Below are positions 1 to 6,227 of a stretch of DNA of 7,255 bases, one piece after another. Below the pieces are notes generated by a model. It was not told the DNA's origin and did not search any database. It saw only the letters and a list, made by a program, of their open reading frames with translations. This stretch comes from Alphaproteobacteria bacterium UBA6189 (lineage in GTDB: Bacteria; Pseudomonadota; Alphaproteobacteria; Rickettsiales; UBA3002), in NCBI GenBank assembly GCA_002422745.1, contig DITH01000178.1, positions 6,169 to 13,423 of the forward strand, read 5' to 3'. Made by a program: the position numbers and the translations under genes. The first letter of the stretch is position 1. Each line of letters opens with the position of its first letter.

Positions 1-390
1 GAATACGGCACCGGCTCCAGCCGCGATTGGGCGGCCAAAGGCACGATGCTGCTGGGCGTTAAGGCGGTGATTGCCGAAAGCTTCGAGCGGATCCACCGTT
101 CCAACCTTGTCGGCATGGGGGTATTGCCCCTGATGTTTATGAATGGCCAAAGCCGCCAGTCGCTTAAACTAAAAGGCGATGAAGTGGTGACCATCGAAGG
201 GGTTGCCGAGAACCTGATCCCGCGTAAGGAGCTGAAAGCGACCATCGTGCGGGCGGACGGCAAAAAAGAGGAAATCACCGTGCTTTGCCGTATCGACACC
301 ACGGAAGAGCTTGAATATTATCGTCATGGTGGCATTCTGCAATATGTAATGCGCCAGATTATGGGAACGGCGAACGCCAAAGCTGCCTAG
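1..390 (+). CDS. acnA: Aconitate hydratase AcnA, C-terminal part (5' end outside window)
   Basis: The reading frame is open from base 1 and ends with TAG at 388-390, giving 129 residues of a protein whose usual length is about 890-900. Aconitase is a cytoplasmic [4Fe-4S] enzyme of the TCA cycle that isomerises citrate to isocitrate through cis-aconitate. The visible part belongs to the C-terminal swivel domain. It opens with [15 protein letters not shown]; the Ser-Ser-Arg triplet there corresponds to the substrate-binding loop of the family. It continues with [19 protein letters not shown], another highly conserved AcnA block, and ends with a typical strand-rich tail ([21 protein letters not shown]). 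The iron-sulfur ligands lie upstream of the window. The SSRDW form and the RIHRSNL block favour the AcnA/IRP branch over AcnB. The next gene starts 12 bases after the stop, with no terminator between, so the two are probably co-transcribed. Confidence 0.96.
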   Translation, partial: EYGTGSSRDWAAKGTMLLGVKAVIAESFERIHRSNLVGMGVLPLMFMNGQSRQSLKLKGDEVVTIEGVAENLIPRKELKATIVRADGKKEEITVLCRIDTTEELEYYRHGGILQYVMRQIMGTANAKAA

Positions 391-397
391 AAAGGAG
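391..397 (+). promoter_or_regulatory. Strong ribosome binding site for the 122-residue gene
   Basis: AAAGGAG begins directly after the aconitase stop codon and ends 5 bases before the ATG at 403. It is the best Shine-Dalgarno sequence in the window. It fixes the start of the small downstream gene and shows that this gene is really translated. Confidence 0.8.
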
Positions 398-402
398 CAC
401 GG

Positions 403-771
403 ATGAACGAGCCAATTAATCCCCCCGCCACTCCGGTGAATGCCGAGGAGGCGGATCAGCTAAGCCGTGTCATCATGCTGCTTTACGGGAAGATGGACCA
501 TGGTGGCCCGTTCTGGTGCTACGTGGCGGTGAAGCCGTCGCAGTTCGATGCGTTCAAAGCCGCCGAGGCCGCCGGGCAGATTGATTTGTATAATTTCGAC
601 ACTTACGGCGAAGTCATCGTCTCGGCCGAGGGGCAGACCCCGCCCGAGGATGTCACCCTGAAAGTGGCCGAGATGTACGGGGCAGACCCGGCGACATTCT
701 TCCAGCCGATCGACCCGATCGCCGAGATCAATAAAAAGCTCGCCGAGATCAAATCGCAGGACGATGATTAG
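403..771 (+). CDS. Small conserved-looking protein of unknown function
   Basis: This gene encodes 122 residues, and I do not recognise a family. The start is supported by AAAGGAG five bases upstream. The protein is probably cytoplasmic: there is no signal peptide or membrane segment. The N-terminus is proline-rich and likely flexible (residues 1-13). A compact alpha/beta-looking core follows, with the striking stretch KMDHGGPFWCYVAVKPS at about residues 30-46, then FDAFKAAEAAGQIDLYNFDTYGEVIVS at about 48-74. The C-terminus is acidic and helical (EINKKLAEIKSQDDD). The MxDHGGPFWCYVAVKPS segment reads like a conserved motif rather than random coding. The gene sits 12 bases behind acnA and is probably expressed with it, which hints at a housekeeping role but does not show one. 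Its last 8 bases overlap the start of the pilin-like gene. The base composition resembles aconitase, not the pilin-like gene. Confidence 0.85.
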   Translation: MNEPINPPATPVNAEEADQLSRVIMLLYGKMDHGGPFWCYVAVKPSQFDAFKAAEAAGQIDLYNFDTYGEVIVSAEGQTPPEDVTLKVAEMYGADPATFFQPIDPIAEINKKLAEIKSQDDD

Positions 772-1552
772 AAAAACCTTTGGTTTTTCTATCATTGAAT
801 TAGCCATTGTGTTGGTTATTCTCGGGCTGCTCGTCGGTGGTATTTTAGTCGGGAGATCACTTATCCGTGCTTCGGAGCTGCGTTCTATCATTGAGGATAT
901 TAATCGTTTTCAATTAGCTGCCCGAGCATTCCAAGATAAATACTTGGCTCGTCCTGGCGACATGAATAATGCCACCCGTTTTTGGGGTGAAGCTGCCGTG
1001 GGCAATGCTTGTAAAATCACTGATTCACGTGCGCTACTGAACCCTCAAAACACATGTAACGGCAATGCAGATGGATATATTTCCGACTGGCTAACTATCT
1101 CCAATGAGCATTTCCGCCTATGGCAGCACCTTGCCAATGCTGGTCTCATCGAGGGGGTATATTCTGGTATTGAAGGTAGTACTGGCAACTCGCGGCATGC
1201 GGTGCCCGGCAGTAATGTGCCATCGGGGAAAATAAGCAATACTGGGTATAGTGTTGAATCGAAAGGAACCCCTGACCCCGCGAATGCCTATTACTGGGCT
1301 GGAAATGCCGCCAATGTACTCTTTTTTGGTCGAACGCAAGGTACTATAAATACTGAGCGACCTGCTTTAATTCCCTCCGAAGCATGGAACATTGATGCAA
1401 AGATGGATGATGGCAAGCCAGCATTAGGCAAACTACGTTCGCAGAAGAATTTTACCAACTGCCATACGACGCAAATAGCAGATACCAGCGAATATCGATA
1501 CGATATGGTCTCCGTACAATGCCAATTACTACTTTACGGCTTTATTCCATAA
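764..1552 (+). CDS. Type IV pilin-like / pseudopilin protein with prepilin cleavage motif
   Basis: This gene encodes 262 residues and begins with a classic class III (prepilin) signal. The leader MIRKTFG is followed by FSIIELAIVLVILGLLVGG, with Phe at +1 and Glu at +5 of the mature protein and a hydrophobic helix of about 20 residues. A prepilin peptidase (PilD type) would cut after Gly7 and methylate Phe8, and the protein would be held in the inner membrane or assembled into a pilus or pseudopilus. The soluble domain contains KYLARPGDMNNATRFWG (about 59-75), LWQHLANAGLIEGVYSG (about 119-135) and AWNIDAKMDDGKPALGKLR (about 207-225). From memory, these recur in a group of large bacterial prepilin-type proteins of unknown job. 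Four cysteines (83, 98, 233, 253) could form two disulfides. ATG 764 is the only start that leaves a normal leader. There is no proper Shine-Dalgarno (AGGA is only 2 bases away), so translation is probably coupled to the preceding gene. The gene is A+T-rich relative to its neighbours, and no secretion or pilus assembly gene is nearby. Confidence 0.88.
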   Translation: MIRKTFGFSIIELAIVLVILGLLVGGILVGRSLIRASELRSIIEDINRFQLAARAFQDKYLARPGDMNNATRFWGEAAVGNACKITDSRALLNPQNTCNGNADGYISDWLTISNEHFRLWQHLANAGLIEGVYSGIEGSTGNSRHAVPGSNVPSGKISNTGYSVESKGTPDPANAYYWAGNAANVLFFGRTQGTINTERPALIPSEAWNIDAKMDDGKPALGKLRSQKNFTNCHTTQIADTSEYRYDMVSVQCQLLLYGFIP

Positions 1553-4360
1553 TTATCCCGCCCATTCGTCGTAACGGCTGATGCCGTCATACGGGTTGGT
1601 GTAGCGTTCGGCTTTGGTGTTCGCGAGCGGCCGGGCCAGTAAGGGCGATGCTGGGTTCATGAAGGTTTCCAGTAACTGGTGCAGCTGGGCGAGCATGTCG
1701 GCATCCACATCGATGGGTTTAATGTCGCCGGTGCGGCGGCCGGCCGGCATTTCCCAGTAATCGAGCTGGTCGACCCGCTTGCCCGCCGCTTCCAGCATCA
1801 GGGCGTACGCAAGCAATTGTGGCGCCCGGCCATCGGCCACTTCGGCGTTGCTGGGGATGGCACCGGTTTTATAATCGCTGATCGCCATGCCTTCCGGCCC
1901 CTCTTCCACCCGATCGAGCCGGGCGCGCAAGGTCAATGCTGTGCCGGGTAGCTCGGCAAACGCGATGGGCTGTTCCAGCGAAACTTCGGCGCGCACCTGG
2001 GAGCGGATCGCCCGACGTGCGGCCTCGTGGGTGTTGACGAAATGCAAGGCACGGCCCAGACGTTGCTTCCAGAACAGGGCCGCATGCGGGTTGGCCGCAA
2101 ACGGCATCAGTGCCTGTTCAGCCATGGCGGCGATCTCCTGCGCGTCCGCGGCGCGGTCGGTGGCGTTCCAGTGCCCTGTGAGCTCCGCCAGTGCCCCATG
2201 CACCAGCATGCCAAGTTCGCTGGCATCGGCTTCCTTGTCGACCATGTCGCGCTCGCGCAGGCCCAGCGTGTAACAGGCATAGAGGTAATACGGATCGGTG
2301 GTGAGCTTATCGAGCCGACTGGCCGCCATGGCTTTCGGTCGCCGCGATGCAGGCGGCATGGGTGATGCAGGCGGTGCCGGGCGATAATGCTCGGCCGCAT
2401 CCAAACTTTTCGCCCAGTGGCGGTAATGGGGGGCTTCCAGCTGCGCCTCGGGGATGCCATGCACCGCGAGATACGTGACCAGACGTTCAATATACCGCGA
2501 GCGAGTGGTTGGGTTGCCGCTATCACGTGCCGGCCAGCTTAAAAACACTTCCGGCTGGCTACCAAGCAGCAGGGTATCGTGCGCCATCAGGCTCATCTCA
2601 GTTTCCGGTGACGGTAACCCCAGCGTCTGTTGGGCCGCGAGATTTAACCAGGCGTTAGGCCGCGTGAGGCCGGGCCAAAGCTGGTCTTGCATATTGGCCA
2701 GCAGCACTCGGTCGAATTGCTGCAACCGTGCTTCCACCGGTGTGAGCATCACGATGCCAGGATGCGCCTGGTGGATGCCGCCGCGCCAATCGGCCTGCAA
2801 TGCTTCCCCGATGAGCGCCTGTGCGTCGTCGAGCGTTAAATCGCCGAGCATATCGGCATGGCTTAACCCCTCCAGCGCATCGGCGGCATGGTCGCGGCCC
2901 TCGCCCTCGACCGGCAGATGATCCATCAGCGCTTTCACCCAGCTGCTGATCGGTTGCCGTTGGCGAGGCCACTCTGCCAGTTGGCGCGCCAATTGTTGCA
3001 CCTGGCCATAAAATGGCGATTCGCGCAGCGGCGCCGGCAACGCCGGCAGTTGACCCGGTGTATGGCGTACCAGTCCACGAAAATAGGGCTCAGCCTCAGC
3101 CAGCCACGCCTGCCACTCTGCGGGCCATAGCGGGTGGCGCAGTAGACTCAACAGCGGCAGGCTGCGGGTGGCATTGGCCGCATAATCGAGCATCAACAGC
3201 AGCAGGCTACCGCTTTCGGTGGTGGCCAGCGTGCCCCGCTTCAGCCGGTCGGGCTGAATGCGATAGCGCGCCAGATGGGCCGCAACCCGCGCCATAAGCC
3301 CTTCGTCGGGCGTGATCAGTGCCGTGCGTTTGCCTTCGGCTACCGCTTCGCGGATGAGCAGGGTCAGCACCCGCGCCTCTTCCTCCGCATGGGCACAGGG
3401 CAGTAGGGTGATCCCCCGATAGCTCTCCGGCGTTGGTGGGGCCTGCTCGCGCCATTCGGGCACCTGCTCGCTGCAGGTAAGGGCAGCGAGCCAAAGGCTG
3501 GCGCGCGCCGGGGATTCATGGTGGCCGAGCGCAGGAATGTCAGCCGGGGTTAGCGAAAGGCTATCGAGAAACTGTTTCAGGTAAAAAAGCGGATCGCCTG
3601 CGCTCACACATTGCCAGCGTTGTGGAGAAATTGCGGGATCGAGCCCGGGCAGCAATACTTTCCCCTGCTCCATACCCGCAATTACGCGCAGCAGTTGGGC
3701 GGTGGCAGGCTGACTGGCCGTCGAGCCAATGGCGATCACCGGCATGACGGGCGGCGTCTGCGCCCATTGCTCCGCCAGAAAGGTGAGCAGGGCCACTTGC
3801 CGGGCGGCTACAGTAATCATCCCCTCTTCGGCTTCGATGGCGGGCCATGTTTCGGCCACGATCGACAAAAACCGGCGGGATAGTTCCCAATGCGTGCCTG
3901 CCGTATCGTGCATGGGGAGTTGATTCAGCCCCTCCATGGTGAGGGCCACTCCGTGGCGCACACAGCGATCCTGCAGTTGGGCGAGCTCCTGCGCCAGTCG
4001 CAAGGTCTGCACCGCATCCAACGCCTCGCCGCGGCTGCGGCCGAAACTATGCACCTGCTGCATCAGTAAAGCCAGCCGCCGCCATTCAGGCATAGCCGGG
4101 GGTAAGGCGTGCAGGTGGGGCCATTGGGCTGGCGGTAGCAGGCCGGGTAATTCGGCTTCCAGATCGCCCAGCGCCAGCATGCGGGCTAGCAGCACCGTGC
4201 CGTCGCTCGCCTGAGTCAAAGCGTGGCGGATAAGATGCGCCGCTCGCCGTGTGGGCAGCAACAGCATCGTTTCCGCCAACCTTGCGCCATAGGTCTTACG
4301 CAGATGCGCGGCGGCGACATCGGCCATCGGCTGGCCGGGAAGTAAGGTTGCGATCTTCAT
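1553..4360 (-). CDS. addB: Double-strand break repair protein AddB (nuclease/helicase-like subunit)
   Basis: The gene encodes 935 residues from ATG 4360. AddB partners AddA to resect double-strand breaks and load RecA, the role of RecBCD in E. coli. The N-terminus (IATLLPGQP... then MLLLPTRRAAHLI at about 32-44) matches the degenerate helicase domain of alphaproteobacterial AddB, without a Walker A motif. A C-terminal helicase-like block is seen near 535-564 (GIVMLTPVEARLQQFD, then LLANMQDQLWPG). The nuclease domain begins near AASRLDKLTTDPYYLYA (679-695). It carries GMLVHGAL (His721), RARLDRVEE (Asp816), AISDYKTG (Asp829 and Lys831 of the PD-(D/E)XK site) and QLLAYALML (848-856). The end, ISRYDEWAG, is a normal AddB C-terminus, so the gene looks complete. 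An in-frame TTG at 4516 would add 52 residues, but these overlap the upstream gene and resemble nothing in the family. The ribosome binding site is weak. The usual partner addA is not next to it. Confidence 0.93.
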   Translation of the reverse strand: MKIATLLPGQPMADVAAAHLRKTYGARLAETMLLLPTRRAAHLIRHALTQASDGTVLLARMLALGDLEAELPGLLPPAQWPHLHALPPAMPEWRRLALLMQQVHSFGRSRGEALDAVQTLRLAQELAQLQDRCVRHGVALTMEGLNQLPMHDTAGTHWELSRRFLSIVAETWPAIEAEEGMITVAARQVALLTFLAEQWAQTPPVMPVIAIGSTASQPATAQLLRVIAGMEQGKVLLPGLDPAISPQRWQCVSAGDPLFYLKQFLDSLSLTPADIPALGHHESPARASLWLAALTCSEQVPEWREQAPPTPESYRGITLLPCAHAEEEARVLTLLIREAVAEGKRTALITPDEGLMARVAAHLARYRIQPDRLKRGTLATTESGSLLLLMLDYAANATRSLPLLSLLRHPLWPAEWQAWLAEAEPYFRGLVRHTPGQLPALPAPLRESPFYGQVQQLARQLAEWPRQRQPISSWVKALMDHLPVEGEGRDHAADALEGLSHADMLGDLTLDDAQALIGEALQADWRGGIHQAHPGIVMLTPVEARLQQFDRVLLANMQDQLWPGLTRPNAWLNLAAQQTLGLPSPETEMSLMAHDTLLLGSQPEVFLSWPARDSGNPTTRSRYIERLVTYLAVHGIPEAQLEAPHYRHWAKSLDAAEHYRPAPPASPMPPASRRPKAMAASRLDKLTTDPYYLYACYTLGLRERDMVDKEADASELGMLVHGALAELTGHWNATDRAADAQEIAAMAEQALMPFAANPHAALFWKQRLGRALHFVNTHEAARRAIRSQVRAEVSLEQPIAFAELPGTALTLRARLDRVEEGPEGMAISDYKTGAIPSNAEVADGRAPQLLAYALMLEAAGKRVDQLDYWEMPAGRRTGDIKPIDVDADMLAQLHQLLETFMNPASPLLARPLANTKAERYTNPYDGISRYDEWAG

Positions 4361-4427
4361 GATACCATCAGGGCGCGTTAGGGACGCACCATGCCATAGG
4401 CCACGGGCGGCCTGCAATGGCGAATCG

Positions 4428-5567
4428 TCAGGAAAGCAGTTTACTGCGGAGTTCTTCCTGCAGGCGCAGGCGGATTTCCTCGCGCGCATCGGCCCGCACA
4501 CGGTAGCGCTGGGCAAGTTGGCGGTAATCCTTATCCGATAGGGGCAGCTCGAAAATGACTTCTTCCGAGAGGGCTGATTCCAGCCCCAGCAATTCGCGCA
4601 GCACGTCGCGCACGCGCACGCCGCGTTCCAGAGCGACGTCGAGCAGTGCCTTGGCCGGGCGAATGCCGCAACGAACGCGCTCGGGCTCGGGCGGAATCAC
4701 CTCGTCGAGCGAGATATATTGCTGCTCGCTACGTGACATCAGGAAGGATGGAAGCGGCGGGCCATCCGGCGTGAGTTCACCCGGCGTCGATGAGCTGTCG
4801 ACCGGTGGAATATGAATTTCTTCTTCGCTCGCCCGCCGAAAATCGGGCCGCACATGGCGTGCCGGGGCGGTATTGTTGTTAGCTGCTACCGGTACGGGTG
4901 TTTTTTTAGGACGGGCAATATGCGGTACGTTTTCAGCGATGCGGGCGATATCCTCCACCGGACGGTACACGGTGACATAGACGCGGTTGCGGCCGGTAGT
5001 GTCGTCGTGCTCGATCTCGAGCGCTTTTTCGCCGGTTTCATTGACCAGTAAATTATAGTGAAACAGGCTTTCGCCCTGCTTGCTAAGGACGCCGCCTTCA
5101 ATCCAGTCGACCGATTTGATATAGCGCGCCGCCGCCCAGCCGTTTTCCTGCGATGGGTCGACCTTGCAGCGGATCGTTTTTGCGGTGCTTTCTTCGGTGA
5201 AAAAACTCAGCGCGTCGCGTCCGAACCAGCGGTCCTGCTCGGCCTCGTCGAGCTGACGCGAAAGAGCAAGGTAGTGCCCGTCCTCGTCCTCGGCGATGGC
5301 GAGACTGTAACCTTCCACCCCATCGATGCTGAAGAGAAAGCTTTTAACCTGCTCCGCACCAAAGCGTATTTTTCGCAGTTGGTATATCGGGCATTGCTGA
5401 GCGCTGAGGTCGAGAATCGGACAGTCCTCGGCAAAGACAAGCGCATTGCCGATGGTAATTTTTTCGAGCGGCAAGTGATTGCGTCGTAGCGGCACAGCAG
5501 GTGGTGGCGCGTTAGCCGGTAGGCTGCCCGCCGTGTGGGTAAGGAAATGACGCATCGATTTCAGCAT
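4428..5567 (-). CDS. Uncharacterised two-region protein with proline-rich linker
   Basis: This gene encodes 379 residues, and I do not recognise a family. There is no signal peptide or membrane helix, so it is probably cytoplasmic. Residues of about 34-212 look like a folded alpha/beta region (GNALVFAEDCPILDLSAQQCPIYQLRKIRF, then SLFHYNLLVNETGEKALEIEHDD and RVYVTVYRPVEDIARI). Residues of about 218-296 are rich in Pro, Ser, Asn and Glu and look disordered. The last 80 residues (GIRPAKALLDVALERGVRVRDVLRELLGLE, then a charged helix ending EELRSKLL) look like a compact helical domain. It lies 74 bases behind smpB and 67 before addB, in the same direction. No clear Shine-Dalgarno precedes ATG 5567; ATG 5555 (residue 5) is an alternative. 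A perfect CtrA-type site sits 6 bases upstream of the first ATG. The translated sequence is protein-like throughout and uses codons like its neighbours, so I trust it as a gene but propose no function. Confidence 0.82.
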   Translation of the reverse strand: MLKSMRHFLTHTAGSLPANAPPPAVPLRRNHLPLEKITIGNALVFAEDCPILDLSAQQCPIYQLRKIRFGAEQVKSFLFSIDGVEGYSLAIAEDEDGHYLALSRQLDEAEQDRWFGRDALSFFTEESTAKTIRCKVDPSQENGWAAARYIKSVDWIEGGVLSKQGESLFHYNLLVNETGEKALEIEHDDTTGRNRVYVTVYRPVEDIARIAENVPHIARPKKTPVPVAANNNTAPARHVRPDFRRASEEEIHIPPVDSSSTPGELTPDGPPLPSFLMSRSEQQYISLDEVIPPEPERVRCGIRPAKALLDVALERGVRVRDVLRELLGLESALSEEVIFELPLSDKDYRQLAQRYRVRADAREEIRLRLQEELRSKLLS

Positions 5568-5573
5568 GGCGCA

Positions 5574-5589
5574 TTAACTATTCGTTAAC
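5574..5589. promoter_or_regulatory. Putative CtrA binding site (TTAA-N7-TTAAC)
   Basis: The sequence TTAACTATTCGTTAAC fits the alphaproteobacterial CtrA consensus TTAA-N7-TTAAC at every fixed position. The outer 15 bases also form a perfect inverted repeat (TTAAC, 5-base spacer, GTTAA). It lies in the 74-base gap between smpB and the 379-residue gene, 6 bases before the first ATG of the latter. Sitting so close to the start codon, CtrA would either repress, or activate a transcript starting at or inside the present first codons, in which case ATG 5555 may be the true start. The match is seen in the sequence; that CtrA binds here is inference. Confidence 0.5.
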
Positions 5590-5641
5590 CATCCTCGGTG
5601 CAAGCGCCAAACCAAGAAATTTGTGTGACAGTTTGTAAGTG

Positions 5642-6154
5642 CTAGCTTTTCAGCAGCTTACCCTGTTCACGTTTCCAGTCGCGCGCTTTGATGGTTTCGC
5701 GTTTTTCGTATTGTGTCTTGCCCTGGGCAACCGCCAGCTCCAGCTTCGCGAAGCCCCGCTTGTTGAAATAGAGCTTCAACGGAATCAATGTCGTGCCGCG
5801 CACCTTTAGCAAGCCGATGAGTTTTTTGATCTGGCGTTTGCCCAGCAACAGCTTACGGCCGCGCCGTGGCTCGTGATTGAAACGGTTGCCGTGGTCGTAG
5901 ACCGGGATATCGGCATTCCACAGCCAGATCTCCCCTTCTTTATGGCTGGCATAGGATTCAGCGATATTGGCCCGTCCCTGGCGCAGCGACTTCACTTCGG
6001 TGCCCAGCAACACGATGCCCGCTTCCATGGTATCATCGATACTATATTCGTACCGCGCCTTGCGGTTCACGGCAACGGCGGGCTTCTCCGGCGGTTTTTG
6101 TTTTTTCGCCGGTGGTTTGGATGTCGGCGCGGTAGCTGTTGGTTTTTTTGCCAT
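5642..6154 (-). CDS. smpB: SsrA-binding protein SmpB (trans-translation)
   Basis: The gene encodes 170 residues. SmpB binds tmRNA (SsrA), brings it to stalled ribosomes and occupies the empty mRNA channel, so that trapped ribosomes are released and the unfinished protein is tagged for degradation. Core motifs are in order: [23 protein letters not shown] (about 31-53), [16 protein letters not shown] (54-69), [28 protein letters not shown] (about 77-104), [27 protein letters not shown] (120-146) and the C-terminal tail [13 protein letters not shown] (151-163) that reads the decoding centre. The first 28 residues or so are rich in Lys, Pro and Ala; most bacterial SmpB proteins have only a few Lys-rich residues here. 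The gene lies 73 bases behind dapA in the same direction, an arrangement common in alphaproteobacteria. No strong Shine-Dalgarno precedes ATG 6154. Confidence 0.97.
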   Translation of the reverse strand: MAKKPTATAPTSKPPAKKQKPPEKPAVAVNRKARYEYSIDDTMEAGIVLLGTEVKSLRQGRANIAESYASHKEGEIWLWNADIPVYDHGNRFNHEPRRGRKLLLGKRQIKKLIGLLKVRGTTLIPLKLYFNKRGFAKLELAVAQGKTQYEKRETIKARDWKREQGKLLKS

Positions 6155-6160
6155 AACGGT

Positions 6161-6188
6161 ATCTTACATAATTTGTCGTTCTTGCGAA
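6161..6188 (-). promoter_or_regulatory. Weak candidate promoter for smpB
   Basis: On the minus strand, TTCGCA (6188-6183) and TAAGAT (6166-6161) are separated by 16 bases. Each matches 4 of 6 bases of the sigma-70 type consensus. The -10 ends only 6 bases before the smpB ATG, so a transcript from it would have almost no leader, in keeping with the missing Shine-Dalgarno. The match is modest and could be chance; smpB may simply be read from dapA. Confidence 0.25.
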
Positions 6189-6198
6189 AGCGCAGAAC
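6178..6198. other. Hairpin in the dapA-smpB gap
   Basis: Two arms can pair: GTTCT-GCG with CGC-AGAAC, giving 8 base pairs with one bulged base and a four-base loop. It lies 29 bases beyond the dapA stop codon. On the minus strand it is followed by GACAAATTATG, not by a T run, so it is not a standard intrinsic terminator for dapA. It could be an RNA-processing or stabilising stem, or chance. Confidence 0.35.
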
Positions 6199-6227
6199 AT
6201 TTTCAGGTGCCCACACCGTAACGGGAA

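Noticed and set aside
589..594. Perfect TATAAT as a promoter for the pilin-like gene
   Set aside because: It encodes part of Leu-Tyr-Asn-Phe in the 122-residue gene, no -35 box lies at the right distance, and it is about 170 bases from the pilin-like start.
460..891. Minus-strand open frame of 143 codons
   Set aside because: It lies antisense to the 122-residue gene and the start of the pilin-like gene, both well supported; the translation shows no family motif.
2644..2658. TTAA-N7-TTAG, near match to a CtrA site
   Set aside because: It misses one fixed base and lies deep inside addB coding sequence, so chance is the better explanation.
4398..4413. Inverted repeat AGGCC-N6-GGCCT between the 379-residue gene and addB as a terminator
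   Set aside because: The stem is only 5 bp and neither strand has a T run after it.
4361..4516. N-terminal extension of addB from a TTG at 4516
   Set aside because: The 52 extra residues overlap the upstream gene, are Cys- and Arg-rich and do not resemble AddB, whose family start fits MKIATLLPG at 4360.
5058..5489. Plus-strand open frame of 143 codons
   Set aside because: It is antisense to the 379-residue gene and looks like a mirror frame produced by G+C-rich codon use. Other open frames inside addB, smpB and dapA were dismissed for the same reason.
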